Source: Vigna angularis
Taxonomy: Eukaryota > Streptophyta > Magnoliopsida > Fabales > Fabaceae
Direction: 5' to 3'
DNA length: 64,000 nucleotides
Assembly: GCF_016808095.1 (NCBI RefSeq)
Contig: NC_068970.1
Span: forward strand, 26,270,501-26,334,500
Shown here: one piece after another, positions 47,104 through 58,300 of the stretch
How the letters are laid out: each line of letters opens with the position of its first letter
Numbering within the stretch: the first letter of the stretch is position 1
Made by a program: the position numbers and the translations under genes
Notes under the pieces: generated by a model
Seen by the model: the letters and a program-made list of their open reading frames with translations, nothing else
Databases searched by the model: none
What the model was told of the DNA's origin: nothing

Positions 47104-47707
47104 AAGTGCAACAGAGAAACAATTTGAATAATACAATATGAAAATAAAAGATATGTTCTACTTCTACTATTAAGTGCTCTGACTTGTATCTCTAATTTTT
47201 TTTCCTTATTATACTTTTCTGAAAGTAAAATAATACCATGTGCTTTGACATTCCATTATTATTAGGAGAGTAATTCTTTTATGAACATGGATGCTTGATT
47301 TCATTAGTGAAACTCATAATAGAAATGTACCTCAGCTGTTAACACAGTAATAAGTTTCTCACTACTACACAGACTCTTCTACAGGTAAGACAGTAGAATA
47401 AGATAAAAGCTTTACATTCAAGTTCTTATGTTACTCTTCAAATGTTTTCAAAAAAATCATTGATGTTAACTTCCTTCGAAGGGTAAAATTATCCTATCCA
47501 TTGTCCAACTTCAAATCTAACAGGCAGACTATTGTGTGAAGGGAGTGTTTATTTATTGCTTCAAAACCAATACTGGGCTTGCACCAATATTGGACAAACA
47601 AGTAAGCTTTTCGGGAGGATTTGTGTTTGGCCAGAAATATTTAGGTCGATCAATGGCCACATCTTGAAGAAAAATCGGATCATAAAGAGTAGGTGGCCTC
47701 AGAAATG

Positions 47708-49894
47708 TTACCCAAAATTGCTGTTATGAATAAAATGGAAGGGTATAATAGAGTTAATGGTAGATGTTATATGATCTACAGTTGCATAAATAACATCAGA
47801 ATAAGGATGGGTTTTATCTTCTACAGAGAAGAGATGAATATCGTTATTCAATTCTATCCAACTGCACCCTGGATCTTTTCTTAATTCCAAACTCTGCAAT
47901 CTTTTCCTAAGCTTTGTCTTCTGTCCCCATCTACCTAGTATGGCATACATGTTGGAGAGAACAACAAAAGCAAAAGTTGGGTTGGGATCCAAACTGAACA
48001 ACTTCTCAGCAGCTTTCTCCCCTACTTCCATATCCTTCCAGAACCATGAAGCATTAAGCAAAGCTCCCCAAATTATCGCATCTGCTTCAATCGGCATTCT
48101 TATGATAAACTCTTCGGCTTCTTTTACATGGCCTGATCGACCAAGGAGATCCACCACACATGTGAAATGTTCTATTGTCGGGGTTACCCCATAACATCTT
48201 TGCATTGTGTGGAAAATTCTCAAACCTTCGCCGACTAGACCGGCATGATTACAAGCAGAGAGAACACCAACAAAAGTAGCTGCATTTGGAACAACTCCTT
48301 GATGTGACATTGAGCGGAAGAGTAAAACTGCCTCAGATCCCAGCCCGTGATATGCATAACCATTTATAAGAGCTGTCCATGCTGCTACATTGGGTGAAAA
48401 AATGCTGTTGAATGAGCTTCGAGCATCAGCCAAGTGACCACATTTGGAATAGAAATCTACAAGAGCAGTCCCAACATAAACATTTACTTGGAATGGCGTT
48501 TTGATTAAGTGAGCATGAAGTAACTGTCCTTGTCGAAAAGAACAAAGACAAGAGCAAGCACGAAATAGGACAGAGAATGTCGATCTACTGTAGTCAACTG
48601 ATAATCTGCGCATAGCCACATATAAATTCAATGCCTCCTTGTGCCGACCATTAATGATATAACCCGACATCATTGAATTCCATGTGACGTAGTTTCTTTC
48701 CCCTTTAGTTTTCTCAAAAAGCTTCACAGCTTCATCAAGTTCACCACTTTTGGAAGACACAGAAATCATAGTATTTATAGATGTTAAAGTCTTGGGACTC
48801 ATTTTCTCAAAAATCCTTTTTGATTTTTCGAACTGACCATTCATAGCATAACCTTTAATCATCAAATTAAATGAAACAGAATTTGTATCTCTCAAATCAT
48901 TAAAGACAAATTCAGCTTCTTCCATCCTTCCTTTTGAGACAAGGCCCCCAATCAGTGAGTTAGCAACATTCAAACAAGTTTCTCCCCCCATGCTCTCATA
49001 AACTCTCTTAGCATCATCAATAGCTTCACAATCACAATAAAACTCAGTAAGCGCACCACCAATTGAGTTATCAAAATCAAACCCACCCTTAATGCATAGC
49101 CCATGAACAACCCTCCCTACACACAGAACCCCAAGTCTAGCACAAACCCTCACTACACAATCCAAAGTGAACTCATTAGGCACCACCTCGGAACTCCTTC
49201 TCATACTCCCAAACAAATCCAAAGCTCTCTCACACCCACCTTCCCTCTTAGCATACCCTGAGATCAATGTAGTCCAAGCCACAACATCCCGCGACGGCAT
49301 TTTCTCAAACATGTCCGTAGCATCATCCATCATGTCACGCTGCACATAACCCGCAAGCATCAAACTCCACAACACTTGGTTCCCATCACGCAGCTCCTCA
49401 AAAACTACCTCAGCTTCTCTGATACCACAGCATTGCACATAAAAATACAGCAAAGCACTCCCCACAAGGCCAAACCTCTCATAACCAGATTTCAAAAGCA
49501 GGGAATGAACCTGCTTTCCAAGAAGCAAGGACTCCGACCGCGCACACGCGCTCAACACCGCAGAGAAAGAAACCTCATTGAGCGTGACACGGAAGCGGTG
49601 CATGAGGGAAACAAGGTTCAAAGCCTCAGGGTACCTCCCCCATTGGCAGTACCCAGAAATCATGGTGTTCCAGGAAGAAACTGTTCGCTGTCGCATTTGA
49701 TCGAACAGGTGGCGGGCTTCTTCGAGATTTCCCATTTTGAAGCGTTGAGCTATGGAAATGTTGGTGGAGATCACGTAATCGATATGGTGCTCCGAAGATT
49801 GCAACTGTGTCGTGAAAAGTCGGAATCTTTCTTTCCGTTTCCAACGGTTGCGTTTCCAGGTGCCCACAAAGTTGATACGGAGAAACAGAGTCAT
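47708..49894 (-). CDS. PLS-class pentatricopeptide repeat protein with E-type C-terminus
   Basis: Intronless 728-codon frame, typical of plant PPR genes. About 16 PPR motifs run from residue 45 to about 600 in the P-L-S pattern; clear examples are SSWNTMISGYCQWGRYPEAL (73-92), VAWTTLISGYAKREG (205-219), VTWNSMMSGYIINGRHKEAL (403-422) and AAWTALINGYAYHGLGSEAV (504-523). An E domain follows (about 605-680, ending GCSWIEL) with an E+-like tail (to about 712). There is no DYW deaminase. The first 30 residues are Arg-rich and lack acidic residues apart from one Glu, fitting an organelle (probably mitochondrial) presequence. E-type PLS proteins usually specify C-to-U editing sites and recruit a deaminase in trans; the target site here is unknown. 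It may pair with no neighbour: the flanking genes are unrelated. Confidence 0.92.
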   Translation of the reverse strand: MTLFLRINFVGTWKRNRWKRKERFRLFTTQLQSSEHHIDYVISTNISIAQRFKMGNLEEARHLFDQMRQRTVSSWNTMISGYCQWGRYPEALNLVSLMHRFRVTLNEVSFSAVLSACARSESLLLGKQVHSLLLKSGYERFGLVGSALLYFYVQCCGIREAEVVFEELRDGNQVLWSLMLAGYVQRDMMDDATDMFEKMPSRDVVAWTTLISGYAKREGGCERALDLFGSMRRSSEVVPNEFTLDCVVRVCARLGVLCVGRVVHGLCIKGGFDFDNSIGGALTEFYCDCEAIDDAKRVYESMGGETCLNVANSLIGGLVSKGRMEEAEFVFNDLRDTNSVSFNLMIKGYAMNGQFEKSKRIFEKMSPKTLTSINTMISVSSKSGELDEAVKLFEKTKGERNYVTWNSMMSGYIINGRHKEALNLYVAMRRLSVDYSRSTFSVLFRACSCLCSFRQGQLLHAHLIKTPFQVNVYVGTALVDFYSKCGHLADARSSFNSIFSPNVAAWTALINGYAYHGLGSEAVLLFRSMSHQGVVPNAATFVGVLSACNHAGLVGEGLRIFHTMQRCYGVTPTIEHFTCVVDLLGRSGHVKEAEEFIIRMPIEADAIIWGALLNASWFWKDMEVGEKAAEKLFSLDPNPTFAFVVLSNMYAILGRWGQKTKLRKRLQSLELRKDPGCSWIELNNDIHLFSVEDKTHPYSDVIYATVDHITSTINSIIPFHFIHNSNFG

Positions 49895-49919
49895 TATGTA
49901 GAAGTGGAGAAGTAAGCAT

Positions 49920-50880
49920 GGTCTCTGAATTGAAGGTGAATTATTTATTGTAAACTCTAGTTTATACCACGAATACCAAAAGCAATTCTATAATAGAAAC
50001 CCAAATGAACTGTTTTACAAGTTAATCATGGTTAAACACAGTTTCTGAAACTCAACTTGCTTTCAGGGGCACTAAATCCTTTTTATTACGATGAATTTCA
50101 GTGAATGAAATACCCAATTTTTTTTCAAATGTCAATCAATTAGAAATTAGCTTTAATAAAAAGATTTAGCTAGTTTTTTGTTAAAATTTAATAAAATTAT
50201 TAAATATAACAATTTTTGATTGAATAAAGATTAGTATTATGGACTTAGTAAAAATATATCACCTCAAATACTGACATATTTAGTTTCATAACTTTCAATT
50301 AAATATTTTATTTTAAAATTTGTAATCAAATGTTTAAATTTCCTAAAAAAATCCAACACTCCAGTACATCAATATAGTGTACAATACATAGAAGTAACAA
50401 AATGAACCAGTCTGCCTCATTTTAATCCGATCTATTTTAGTCATTGAAAATATATTTATATAAAAATATTCAGCACCTTGAACTTCAACTTGTAGATTAC
50501 AATAAAAGTTGCAGGTATTGTCTTCATTCATCATCGTCACCGAGGCCTAACTTTTGCAGCGTTGTGGAAGGGTTACGGGATATTGTACAAAGTTTCCTTA
50601 ACAGGAGAATTGTGACATTAAAGAGAACATAATTCAAAACAAATCTGAGTTTATTATCTTATAGAACATAAATTGATTCAAAATTAAAGTATTGAAAAAT
50701 GAAGTTAAAGATTCAAACTGATGAATCAAATTAAAGAATTAATCCAAGTCATAGTAAGAAGATTACGATAAAGAGATACAATTCAAATTCTTAACTGTTA
50801 TCAAATGTAACAATTATATAAAGAAAGAAAATTCAAACAAGAAGAAAAACACATTATGAAAGAATTACAAAAAAGTTTAA
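49920..50880. other. Spacer upstream of the PPR gene; possible orphan terminal exon
   Basis: Mostly AT-rich and without a gene. One protein-like minus-strand piece is listed separately (50525-50595). Confidence 0.4.
50525..50595 (-). pseudogene. Possible orphan C-terminal exon (ends LGLGDDDE)
   Basis: The minus strand reads KLCTISRNPSTTLQKLGLGDDDE followed by TGA at about 50525, preceded by an AG acceptor-like site (GTTAAG). The text looks like the end of a conserved nuclear or cytosolic protein, but I cannot name it and no upstream exons were found. It may be a relic or chance. Confidence 0.25.
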
Positions 50881-50894
50881 TATTTTCGTAAATT

Positions 50895-52065
50895 TCTATT
50901 TTCTTCCAGAATCTTGAATAGGTCTCGTTCTTAATCGGTCTTTCAATTGAGTCTTATTTTTTGTAAAATTGAAATAATTAGAGGCTTGCCATAAAAATTG
51001 GAGAAACAGTCGTTTAAGTGTATTGTTTAATCAAACATGACATTAAAAAGAAGTTTGAATTATATTTTGTATTAAAAAATGGATTGCAAAGAGGCAAAAT
51101 CAGATTTACTTCCGAACCCTAAAATCCTAAGGGATATGCACGAAAAGGGAAAGAGAGAAACGCCTTTTTCTTCAACCTCCAACGCAGCAGCCCCTACCCT
51201 CCGTCGTGCCTTCCTTTCGCTGGCCAAGAGCGTCACCGACGACGCCACCCACGCCGGACGGAGCAGCCCAAACTTTGTCCTTCTTTTCGCGTGCGAGAGA
51301 GAAATCTCGTCTCTCCCTACGACGTCGCTGGCACAAACCAGGATCGCCATCGTTGTCCTCAATAACCGGTTAGAGTCATGAGGATTGGTCTCATCTCCCA
51401 CCGATAGTTGTCGTCGGACCGCTCTCTTCACTCGGATGTTCGACACACCACGCCACCACCTCCCACCGCGATTCTCCACCTCAATCCGCCACACCTCCTC
51501 TTCCTACTATTGGAGATAACCTTTGCTTTATGAGGGTTGCCGTGAACAACCAACTTCGGTTCGATGATGGTGTTTGCATGAGATAGCAATGGTAGCTTTG
51601 GGATTTTTTATGCAGGTGAAAAATGAGCTTGAGAGTGATGAAGAGGGTGAGTTGGTATCTCGCTTGGTGGAAGATATGGAACCATGGAAGATTGAATTCG
51701 GGTCAGTGTTGGTATTGAAAGGAATTGAGGACGAATTTTATGGATTGTGTATGTTGGATAGGATCTATGTCACTCATTGGGGTATTTAGAAGAAAACGGA
51801 ACCTTGCTTCCAAAGTCATTTAGCCATACAAGAGACGGCAGATTTCCCCTCTTTGCAATCCATTTTTTAATACAAAATACAATTCAAACTCTTTTTTTAA
51901 CGCCACGATTGATTAAACAATATATTGATCATGCCACGTAACCCAATCTTAAAGGACCGTTTTTTCAATTTAAAAGCAAGTATTTGTTTCAATTTTACAA
52001 AAGTAAGGATTCAATTGAGATACCGAATAAGAAAGAGATTTATTTGAGATTTTAGAAGAAGTGTT
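50895..52065. mobile_element. Long-TIR element (Mutator-like candidate) with GC-rich centre
   Basis: Left arm about 50895-51095 and right arm about 51845-52065 are inverted copies. The inner 60 bp are nearly identical (ATTTTGTATTAAAAAATGG and GATTGCAAAGAGG on the left, mirrored on the right); the outer parts are more diverged. The centre (51120-51520) is GC-rich against AT-rich flanks and holds short open frames on both strands with no recognised domain. The exact termini and target duplication could not be fixed. Confidence 0.65.
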
Positions 52066-52179
52066 AAAAGAATTCCGTATCATTAGTGATTGGTGAATTG
52101 AATTGTAAGGTTATATATTACACCAACATACAAAATGTACCGAAAAGTGATAATTAAATTTATCCCCGTTCTTCTCGAA

Positions 52180-52570
52180 GTCATAGGTATATAATAGTAG
52201 TAATAGACTATTTCTGGGTCAAAGTTATTCCATATGTGATTAGAAAGACGCATTTAATTTTAATGTTAATGAAAAGCATATAATTTACAGATTTGGAATC
52301 CTAGAGTCAATAACTACAACTCGAGGAACAATATTTACTAGAAAAAATCTTGTTTGATATGATGAATCAAGAAATATTAAGTTATTGACATTGGAACTTT
52401 ATTATGCACAAGAAAATGACCAAATTGAAGTTTTAATAAAGTGTTTGATAAAGAAACATATAGGAGACAAACCCAAAAGTTGGCATGAGACACTACTTCA
52501 AGTTATAAAAGCTCTTTATAATTTAGTTTATGATCATGATGCTATTTTACCTATTAATTTAGGTATGTGA
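52180..52570 (+). pseudogene. Ty3/gypsy integrase fragment, decayed
   Basis: The plus strand reads YIIVVIDYFWVKVIPY, then FGILESITTTRGTIFT, then LYYAQENDQIEVLIKCLIKK with DKPKSWHETL and DHDAILPINL. This matches the gypsy integrase order from the core D motif to the GHDAVLPVE-type segment. At least one stop (near 52352) and several replaced key residues. Confidence 0.75.
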
Positions 52571-55190
52571 GAATCCAAAAACAAAATTATCCACCTTGAT
52601 TTAATTATTGGGATTTAATTTATGATGAATTGATTAATAGGGAAAATTCAATTGAATGTTTTAGAATAAATGTTACATCTAAGATTGCTCAATCTTAGAA
52701 TAAAAGAGTAAAGAAAAAGTCATTTAAAAAGTAATTTTGCCATTTGATAGAAAATTTAAGTCTTACGGTAACTAATCCCAAGTTGAGACGGACCTTTTGA
52801 AATTATTAAAGTTTTGTTGAATAACGCTTATGTTATTATAATAGGATATTGAGAGAAAAAATTAGTTATTATATAAAAGTAAAGTTATTTACAAAAAAAA
52901 ATGAATATGAAATTGTGCACAACAAAACAAGTAAAGAAGTTGAGAAAAAGAGTGATAAAAAGAAGGTTTCGTAAAATATAAAAAAAATAATCTAGGTAAG
53001 AAGAAACACTTATTATGTGTTTCACTTGAACAGTGTTTTGAGAGCGATGAAATTAGATTTTTGTGTATTCTTTTGAGTGAGAAGAAAAAGAAGAAATAAC
53101 AAAAACGAATTTGTGGGATGGTGAGTTTTTTATCATCCCCAAAAGTGAAGAGATTCAAAGAGATTTATAGTAAAAAGTCTTATTTGCCTTCAACGTATTA
53201 TATAATTTCTGACCTTCTTGAGTTGAGCTTGTTTGAGATCGTATCATTCTTTGGACAATTTTGTTGTTGTGTTTGAGTTGCAGGGTTGTAGATGAAGACC
53301 AAAAACAGCCTTATGTATGGTAGATGAGGTTGATGGCATGAAGAACAAAATGGTTAAATATGAATACGCGTGTTTAAAGCTGAAAAAGATGAAAAACAGT
53401 GCTTGAAATGAAATTGGAGGGAGGTGTATTCACTTCCATTCCAGCGGTATTCGGTTCCATGCATGCCAAGGATTTACATAGAACTTGTATTTGGTTACAA
53501 TTAAGTTTTATTCGATTCCCCATTATGTAGAACCACTCGTATTCGGTTCCCCATTATGTAGAACCACCCGTATTCGGTTCCCAACAACGCTATATTTGGT
53601 TCCACGACAACCATACTCGTTATTCCTAGAATCTCGTGGTCGACCTCTTGGACAAGAATCGCTTCTTCTACACGATGTGGGTATGAGCAGGTACGCATGA
53701 GCAAGGCACAACTGCTGTAATAGTGCAGAACATGGATGTGTGTTAATGAAAGGCAGAGGCATTCGATCTTGCTACATGGCGTTGGGACGAAGTGAAAGAG
53801 GACGTTAGTGGACGGTGGTGATGATGAAGCAGTGTTTCTTTGCACCATCGGGGACTTGATCTCGCTTCACAGAAACCGATGATAGAAGATATCGACGATG
53901 TTAAGGAAGATACACAACGTGAAGCCCACGTGACTTTTGGTTTCGATTTTAAGAGTTGCAATGGGAGGAAAATGAATTGCCCATAAAGGTTCATAGGCCA
54001 TATCCAAACCAATTGCATTTTGAAGATTTATGATTTTCTCTTTTCTATTTTTCTATATAAAAGTTATACAAATTAAAAATTTACAACCTAAACCAATAGA
54101 GGTTAGTTTTGTAAATAGCTTCATTAAACCTTAATTGATATTTCAGAGTTAAAAAAATCCTATTGTTTATTCTATTAGGTTGTCAAAAGATGCATGTAAC
54201 GTTTCGTTTCAATGTCTACACATGCAAATTCATTTCTAATCTTTTCAATTTCTAATATAATAAACATTTTTCGACTAATTGTTTTAGAATTCAACATTGT
54301 AAAAATTTAGAAGAAATTATATTAAAAAAATTATTTTCAAAAAAATTAAATCAATTTACTAAATTATAATTTCTTTTTACATTTTATAAATTATTTTTAA
54401 TAATAATTTCTAATTTCTTTTTCTCTTTCTAAATATTTTTATAATTAAATATAACATCAACAATTTTTATTTTATACTACTTTTATAATTAAAGATATTT
54501 TGATAATCTTTATTTTTTACCAATTAAACAATTTTTTATATCTGTCGTATCAATCTAATCCTATACTAATTTTTACAAACTCTATTTCTAAATCCACTCT
54601 CACTTACATCTAAATTCACTCAAATAAATAACAAAAACTTTACCTTCAAATCCATCAATTCACCCTCTCCCAAAGCATCTCCCTCAAACTCCTTCGAGTA
54701 AACACACCCTTAAATAAACCCTTAAAGAATTAAGAGATGACCCAGGGTGAGAAAAACTCAAATTTTATCTAAAGAAGCATTCACAAAACAAAATCAAAGA
54801 AAAAGTTACACAAAAATAAAAGGAGACATTGAATATAAGTAATTGATGCAAAGTTAAGTAAAAAAACTCAATTGAGGACAAAATATCTTTAATGTCAAGA
54901 ATAAATATAAAGAATAAAGCTATTTATTTGCTTGAAATATCAGCTTATATCTCTAAAAACTAACCATAATTGTTTTTCAATAAACTCAATTTCCGGTATG
55001 AATTTGATAATTTTTCAATATTAAAACTATATTTAATATATTGAAAAAACTCCAAATTTTCAGAGAAAACAATACCATTATCCAAAGTTAACTACATCAT
55101 AAAAAAAATTACCAAAATATTAACATCTATTCCATTCACATGGAGGTATTATAGGCAGTCCATTTACATATGTATGGCAATGATGATTGA
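52571..55190. other. AT-rich spacer; short tandem repeats, no gene recognised
   Basis: Probably decayed retroelement DNA on the left (52571-53200). A GTATTCGGTTCC word array lies at 53450-53610. The rest is AT-rich with only short low-complexity frames. Confidence 0.4.
53450..53610 (+). repeat. GTATTCGGTTCC word array with a 31-bp tandem pair
   Basis: The word GTATTCGGTTCC (or a close variant) recurs near 53450, 53487, 53508, 53541, 53571 and 53592. The unit CGTATTCGGTTCCCC plus ATTATGTAGAACCAC is tandemly repeated around 53509-53570. The GGTTCC and GAACC parts pair with each other. Confidence 0.75.
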
Positions 55191-55194
55191 TGAA

Positions 55195-56501
55195 TCAATC
55201 TGTTTCATGATCAGGTGCAGGAGAATACCATGCAGGGTGCCTTCCCATGGTTCTTAAAAGCTTGGTGTATGGTGAATCAGGCATTTTTGATTCTTCCTCT
55301 TCCCTCAGTTCATCATCAGATTTTGGCAATCCATCAGGTATAGGACACTGTCTCTCACCTTCCTCTGATTTCACATCCTTACTCGACTTTATGCCATCTT
55401 TCTTCACTTTCTGCATGCTTGTTATCCCATGCAAACATCCTATTAAGGATTTCACACCACCAGTCTCCAGAATCAACCTCTCTATGTCTTTTTTTGGAGT
55501 CTCTTTCTGTATCATTAAGGGTAACAACACATTTCTTATTAAATTCAAGCTCCACTCATTCACAGTTCATGTTCTTTCAAAATATCAACACTGCTTGCGA
55601 ATTTTAAATAATTAAAAACAACACTGTATTGAAAAATTAAAAATTAAAACAAAATCATCTATATTGAAAACATCAAAATTATTTCATGTTTCTTTTTAAA
55701 ATATTTAATAAGTATTTTAAATCTACCTGAATTAGTTGGTTACTCCGATATGGCAGAGTGCTTCTATTTCTCACTTTCTGGTCTACAATACAACTTCCCT
55801 TTTAAGGTTTTTTTTCTTTATTTAAGTATTTACAGTGTTTGAAACAGAGAAGAGAAATCAAAAGACGGGAAAATTGAAAATTGAATTAAAAATTAAAAAC
55901 TTGGAAATTCTAAATTTTTTATTTCTATAATTAATTAAAGTCTGCAAAAAGTTCATCAATAAATAACACAAGGTATAGAAATAAGAACATACTTCAAGAT
56001 CTTTCAGCTCAAAATAAGCCTGCCAGCAACTGTAGGATTCCTCACCTTCAAGAGTTAAACAATAATCTGCAAAATTCAAAACACATCACAAACGATGAAT
56101 TCAGAAATCATTCAACAACAGAGCATAATGGAAACCATAGTGAGATTTCACTGTTTATAGAAAAAGGGGAAACAAACATCAAAAGGAGTTAATAAATCAG
56201 TAAAGAAAAACTTAAACCGATATCCCAACCCAAAAGGGATCTTGTGATTCATAAAAAAGATGCGAAATTTAAAAGGATGCAACAAACCTGAGAGCTCTTT
56301 CTCAGATTTTTCGATCAGAGGAGGGTCTTTAACGGCCCTTTCAAACTTGGTTCGGCTAAAAGGTTCAAGCTTGGGGATGTAGGGTTGGTTCCTGGATGAA
56401 GAACAAACAACAAAGGAAGCGTGTCCGGTTGAAGAGGTTCGGTTGCTATGGGCGTCGAGAAACAGAGGAGTACAACATGGACGAAGCAACGTTGTCTTCA
56501 T
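55195..56501 (-). CDS. CCG-binding protein 1 (CBP1/MEE14)-like, predicted plastid protein
   Basis: Exons 56501-56288, 56066-55993 and 55506-55195 join with consistent phases (GT-AG introns) into 199 residues. The N-terminus (about 1-38) is rich in Ser/Thr/Arg/Cys and poor in acids, like a chloroplast transit peptide. Then come the conserved-looking text PYIPKLEPFSRTKFERA, DPPLIEKSEKEL, DYCLTLEGEESYSCWQAYFELKDLE, a charged linker (about 125-160) and PDGLPKSDDELREEEESKMPDS with the C-terminal GRHPAWYSPAPDHETD. From memory this matches Arabidopsis At2g15890, reported as MEE14/CBP1, which binds the central-cell guidance regulator CCG and is linked to pollen-tube attraction; a plastid role also fits the transit peptide. 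The gene model is solid; the name rests on recall. Confidence 0.75.
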
Positions 56502-56519
56502 CGTATTCGAGAAATCTAA

Positions 56520-58080
56520 CGATGTATAACAGTGTTGTGTTTTCTTAACTAAAGGAGAAGAGAATGAGCACGGCGAAAAACTTAAAGAGAGATAAGGCTA
56601 TTGAATAATGATCTTAGACCCAACAGCATATTATTAAATAGAAAGTTTCCCCACTGGATAAGGACGATGTTGTTCTATATTTAAATATTAATATCTTTCT
56701 TTTTTTAGTTTTAGTAGAATATCCAAAACATTAAGCGTTCGCTTGTATGAACTTCACTGCGGTGACTAGCGAAGATGGACTCGTAGATGAAGTTATGTTA
56801 GTTTCCACCGATTTGTGAGGATGTTTATGAGTGAATTTGCGGGATAGTTGAATATATAGTCACTCGCATGTATACGAAGATTTGTATTGATTGTGAATAA
56901 AATATTTTTTTTGTTCTTAATAGATTTGATAATACCAATAGAGATAAGAGGGAAAAATAACATACGATTCTTACATGCGATAATCGATTCTAGCACAAAT
57001 ATATAGTAAGGCACATTAATCTTAGTCATTGTTTCGTACATCACGATGTTATTGTGGTTGGGTGACTTTGGCCTATCTGCTCAGTAGTGCATTTTGTTCA
57101 CTTTCACAGGCCAACTACATAATGCTTTGGCAGGATAGCAATGCAGAGATTCGATTATCTGTGGTTTCACACAACTACACAAGCCTTGACAGTCTACACA
57201 AGCCTTGACAGCCTTCACAGCCAACACAAGAAAAATTCCTGACAATACAGTGTTCGGTGTTTGAATTTCAAACAGCTTTGAAGACCGTAGAAGACCGTAG
57301 ACCATTTATTAAAATGAGGCTTGGTTGGTGTATGTTTGGTTCGTGTCTTAAGTGCAGATCGTGTATTATTTCAGCTCAATATATCTCATCTCTGCTTGTC
57401 CTTCATCATTCCTGAGCTATTTTTTTGGTTGAGAAGTGTATGTTCTTGTGTGCTGAGTGCATTGACGAGCGGAGGTGCATGACATAGATCATGTTAGTAA
57501 ATGTAGTTGTAAGGTTTGTTCAATTTTTGCAGGTTGGAGGCACGGATGTAGCGTTTTGTTATAGACCACGAATGGAGAGTGGTGTGTGGTGATCGTGGAC
57601 CTTGGTTGTTGTCATTAGAAGAAGGTGAAGATGCGTTGAAGATGGACAACGAAAAGTTGAAGCACGAAGAGCAGACAAAGATGGAGAAGCAAAAGTGAAA
57701 TAGTTAATTATTTGTATATAGGTAACATCAATTTACATTTATCCTTATTTATCTAATATAATTCAAATTTAATATTTTAAAATTTGTTAACTATTTAATT
57801 TATTGAATTAGTTGGATGGTTAGTTCGAATTTTTGGATTACAAATTTATATTAAATTTAATAAAAGAGTTGTTTTTATTTTAAATAAATGAAATAAATAT
57901 AAAAAATTTAATTAAAAAATTACATATATAATTTTAATAATAATTATTATAATAAAATATAATTTTGTATAATTTACTACAAATTTTAATAGAATAATAT
58001 CATATTAAAAACAATAAATTTTATATTTATAAATTTATAAATATTAAAATATAAATTTGAATTCAATCCGTATTGATAAA
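56520..58080. other. Spacer; short duplications, no gene recognised
   Basis: Includes the upstream region of the CBP1-like gene. Small tandem duplications at 57177-57215 (CTACACAAGCCTTGACAG twice) and 57280-57303 (GAAGACCGTA repeats). No recognisable protein. Confidence 0.45.
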
Positions 58081-58089
58081 GTTGTAATA

Positions 58090-58291
58090 AGCTTAAATGC
58101 TTATTTCGTCCTCATGTTAAGAGGTGAATTTCTGTTTAGTATCCGGTTTTAAAAATGAAGACATTGGGTCCCTATGTGGACGTTATTCATATATTTTTCA
58201 TAACATAGGAACCCAATGTCTTCATTCTTAATACCGGATACTAAACAAAAATTCACCTCTTAATACTGGGACGAAGTAAGAATTTAAGCCA
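58090..58291. mobile_element. 202-bp fold-back element (Mutator-like MITE)
   Basis: Inverted arms of about 85 bp: AGCTTAAATGCTTATTTCGTCC on the left, its counterpart on the right, both with AAGAGGTGAATTT and TTTAGTATCCGG words and ATGAAGACATTGGGT. The flanks GTTGTAATA (58081-58089) and GTGGTAATA (58292-58300) form a 9-bp duplication with one mismatch. Words are shared with the larger element at 60652-62510. Confidence 0.85.
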
Positions 58292-58300
58292 GTGGTAATA

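Noticed and set aside
51072..51494. 140-codon minus frame and 100-codon plus frame in the long-TIR element
   Set aside because: GC-rich DNA with no recognisable domain on either strand and overlapping antisense frames; not accepted as a gene, described as possible cargo only.
53501..54018. Minus-strand frames of 79-115 codons
   Set aside because: They run through the GTATTCGGTTCC tandem repeat or unrelated low-complexity DNA; no domain.
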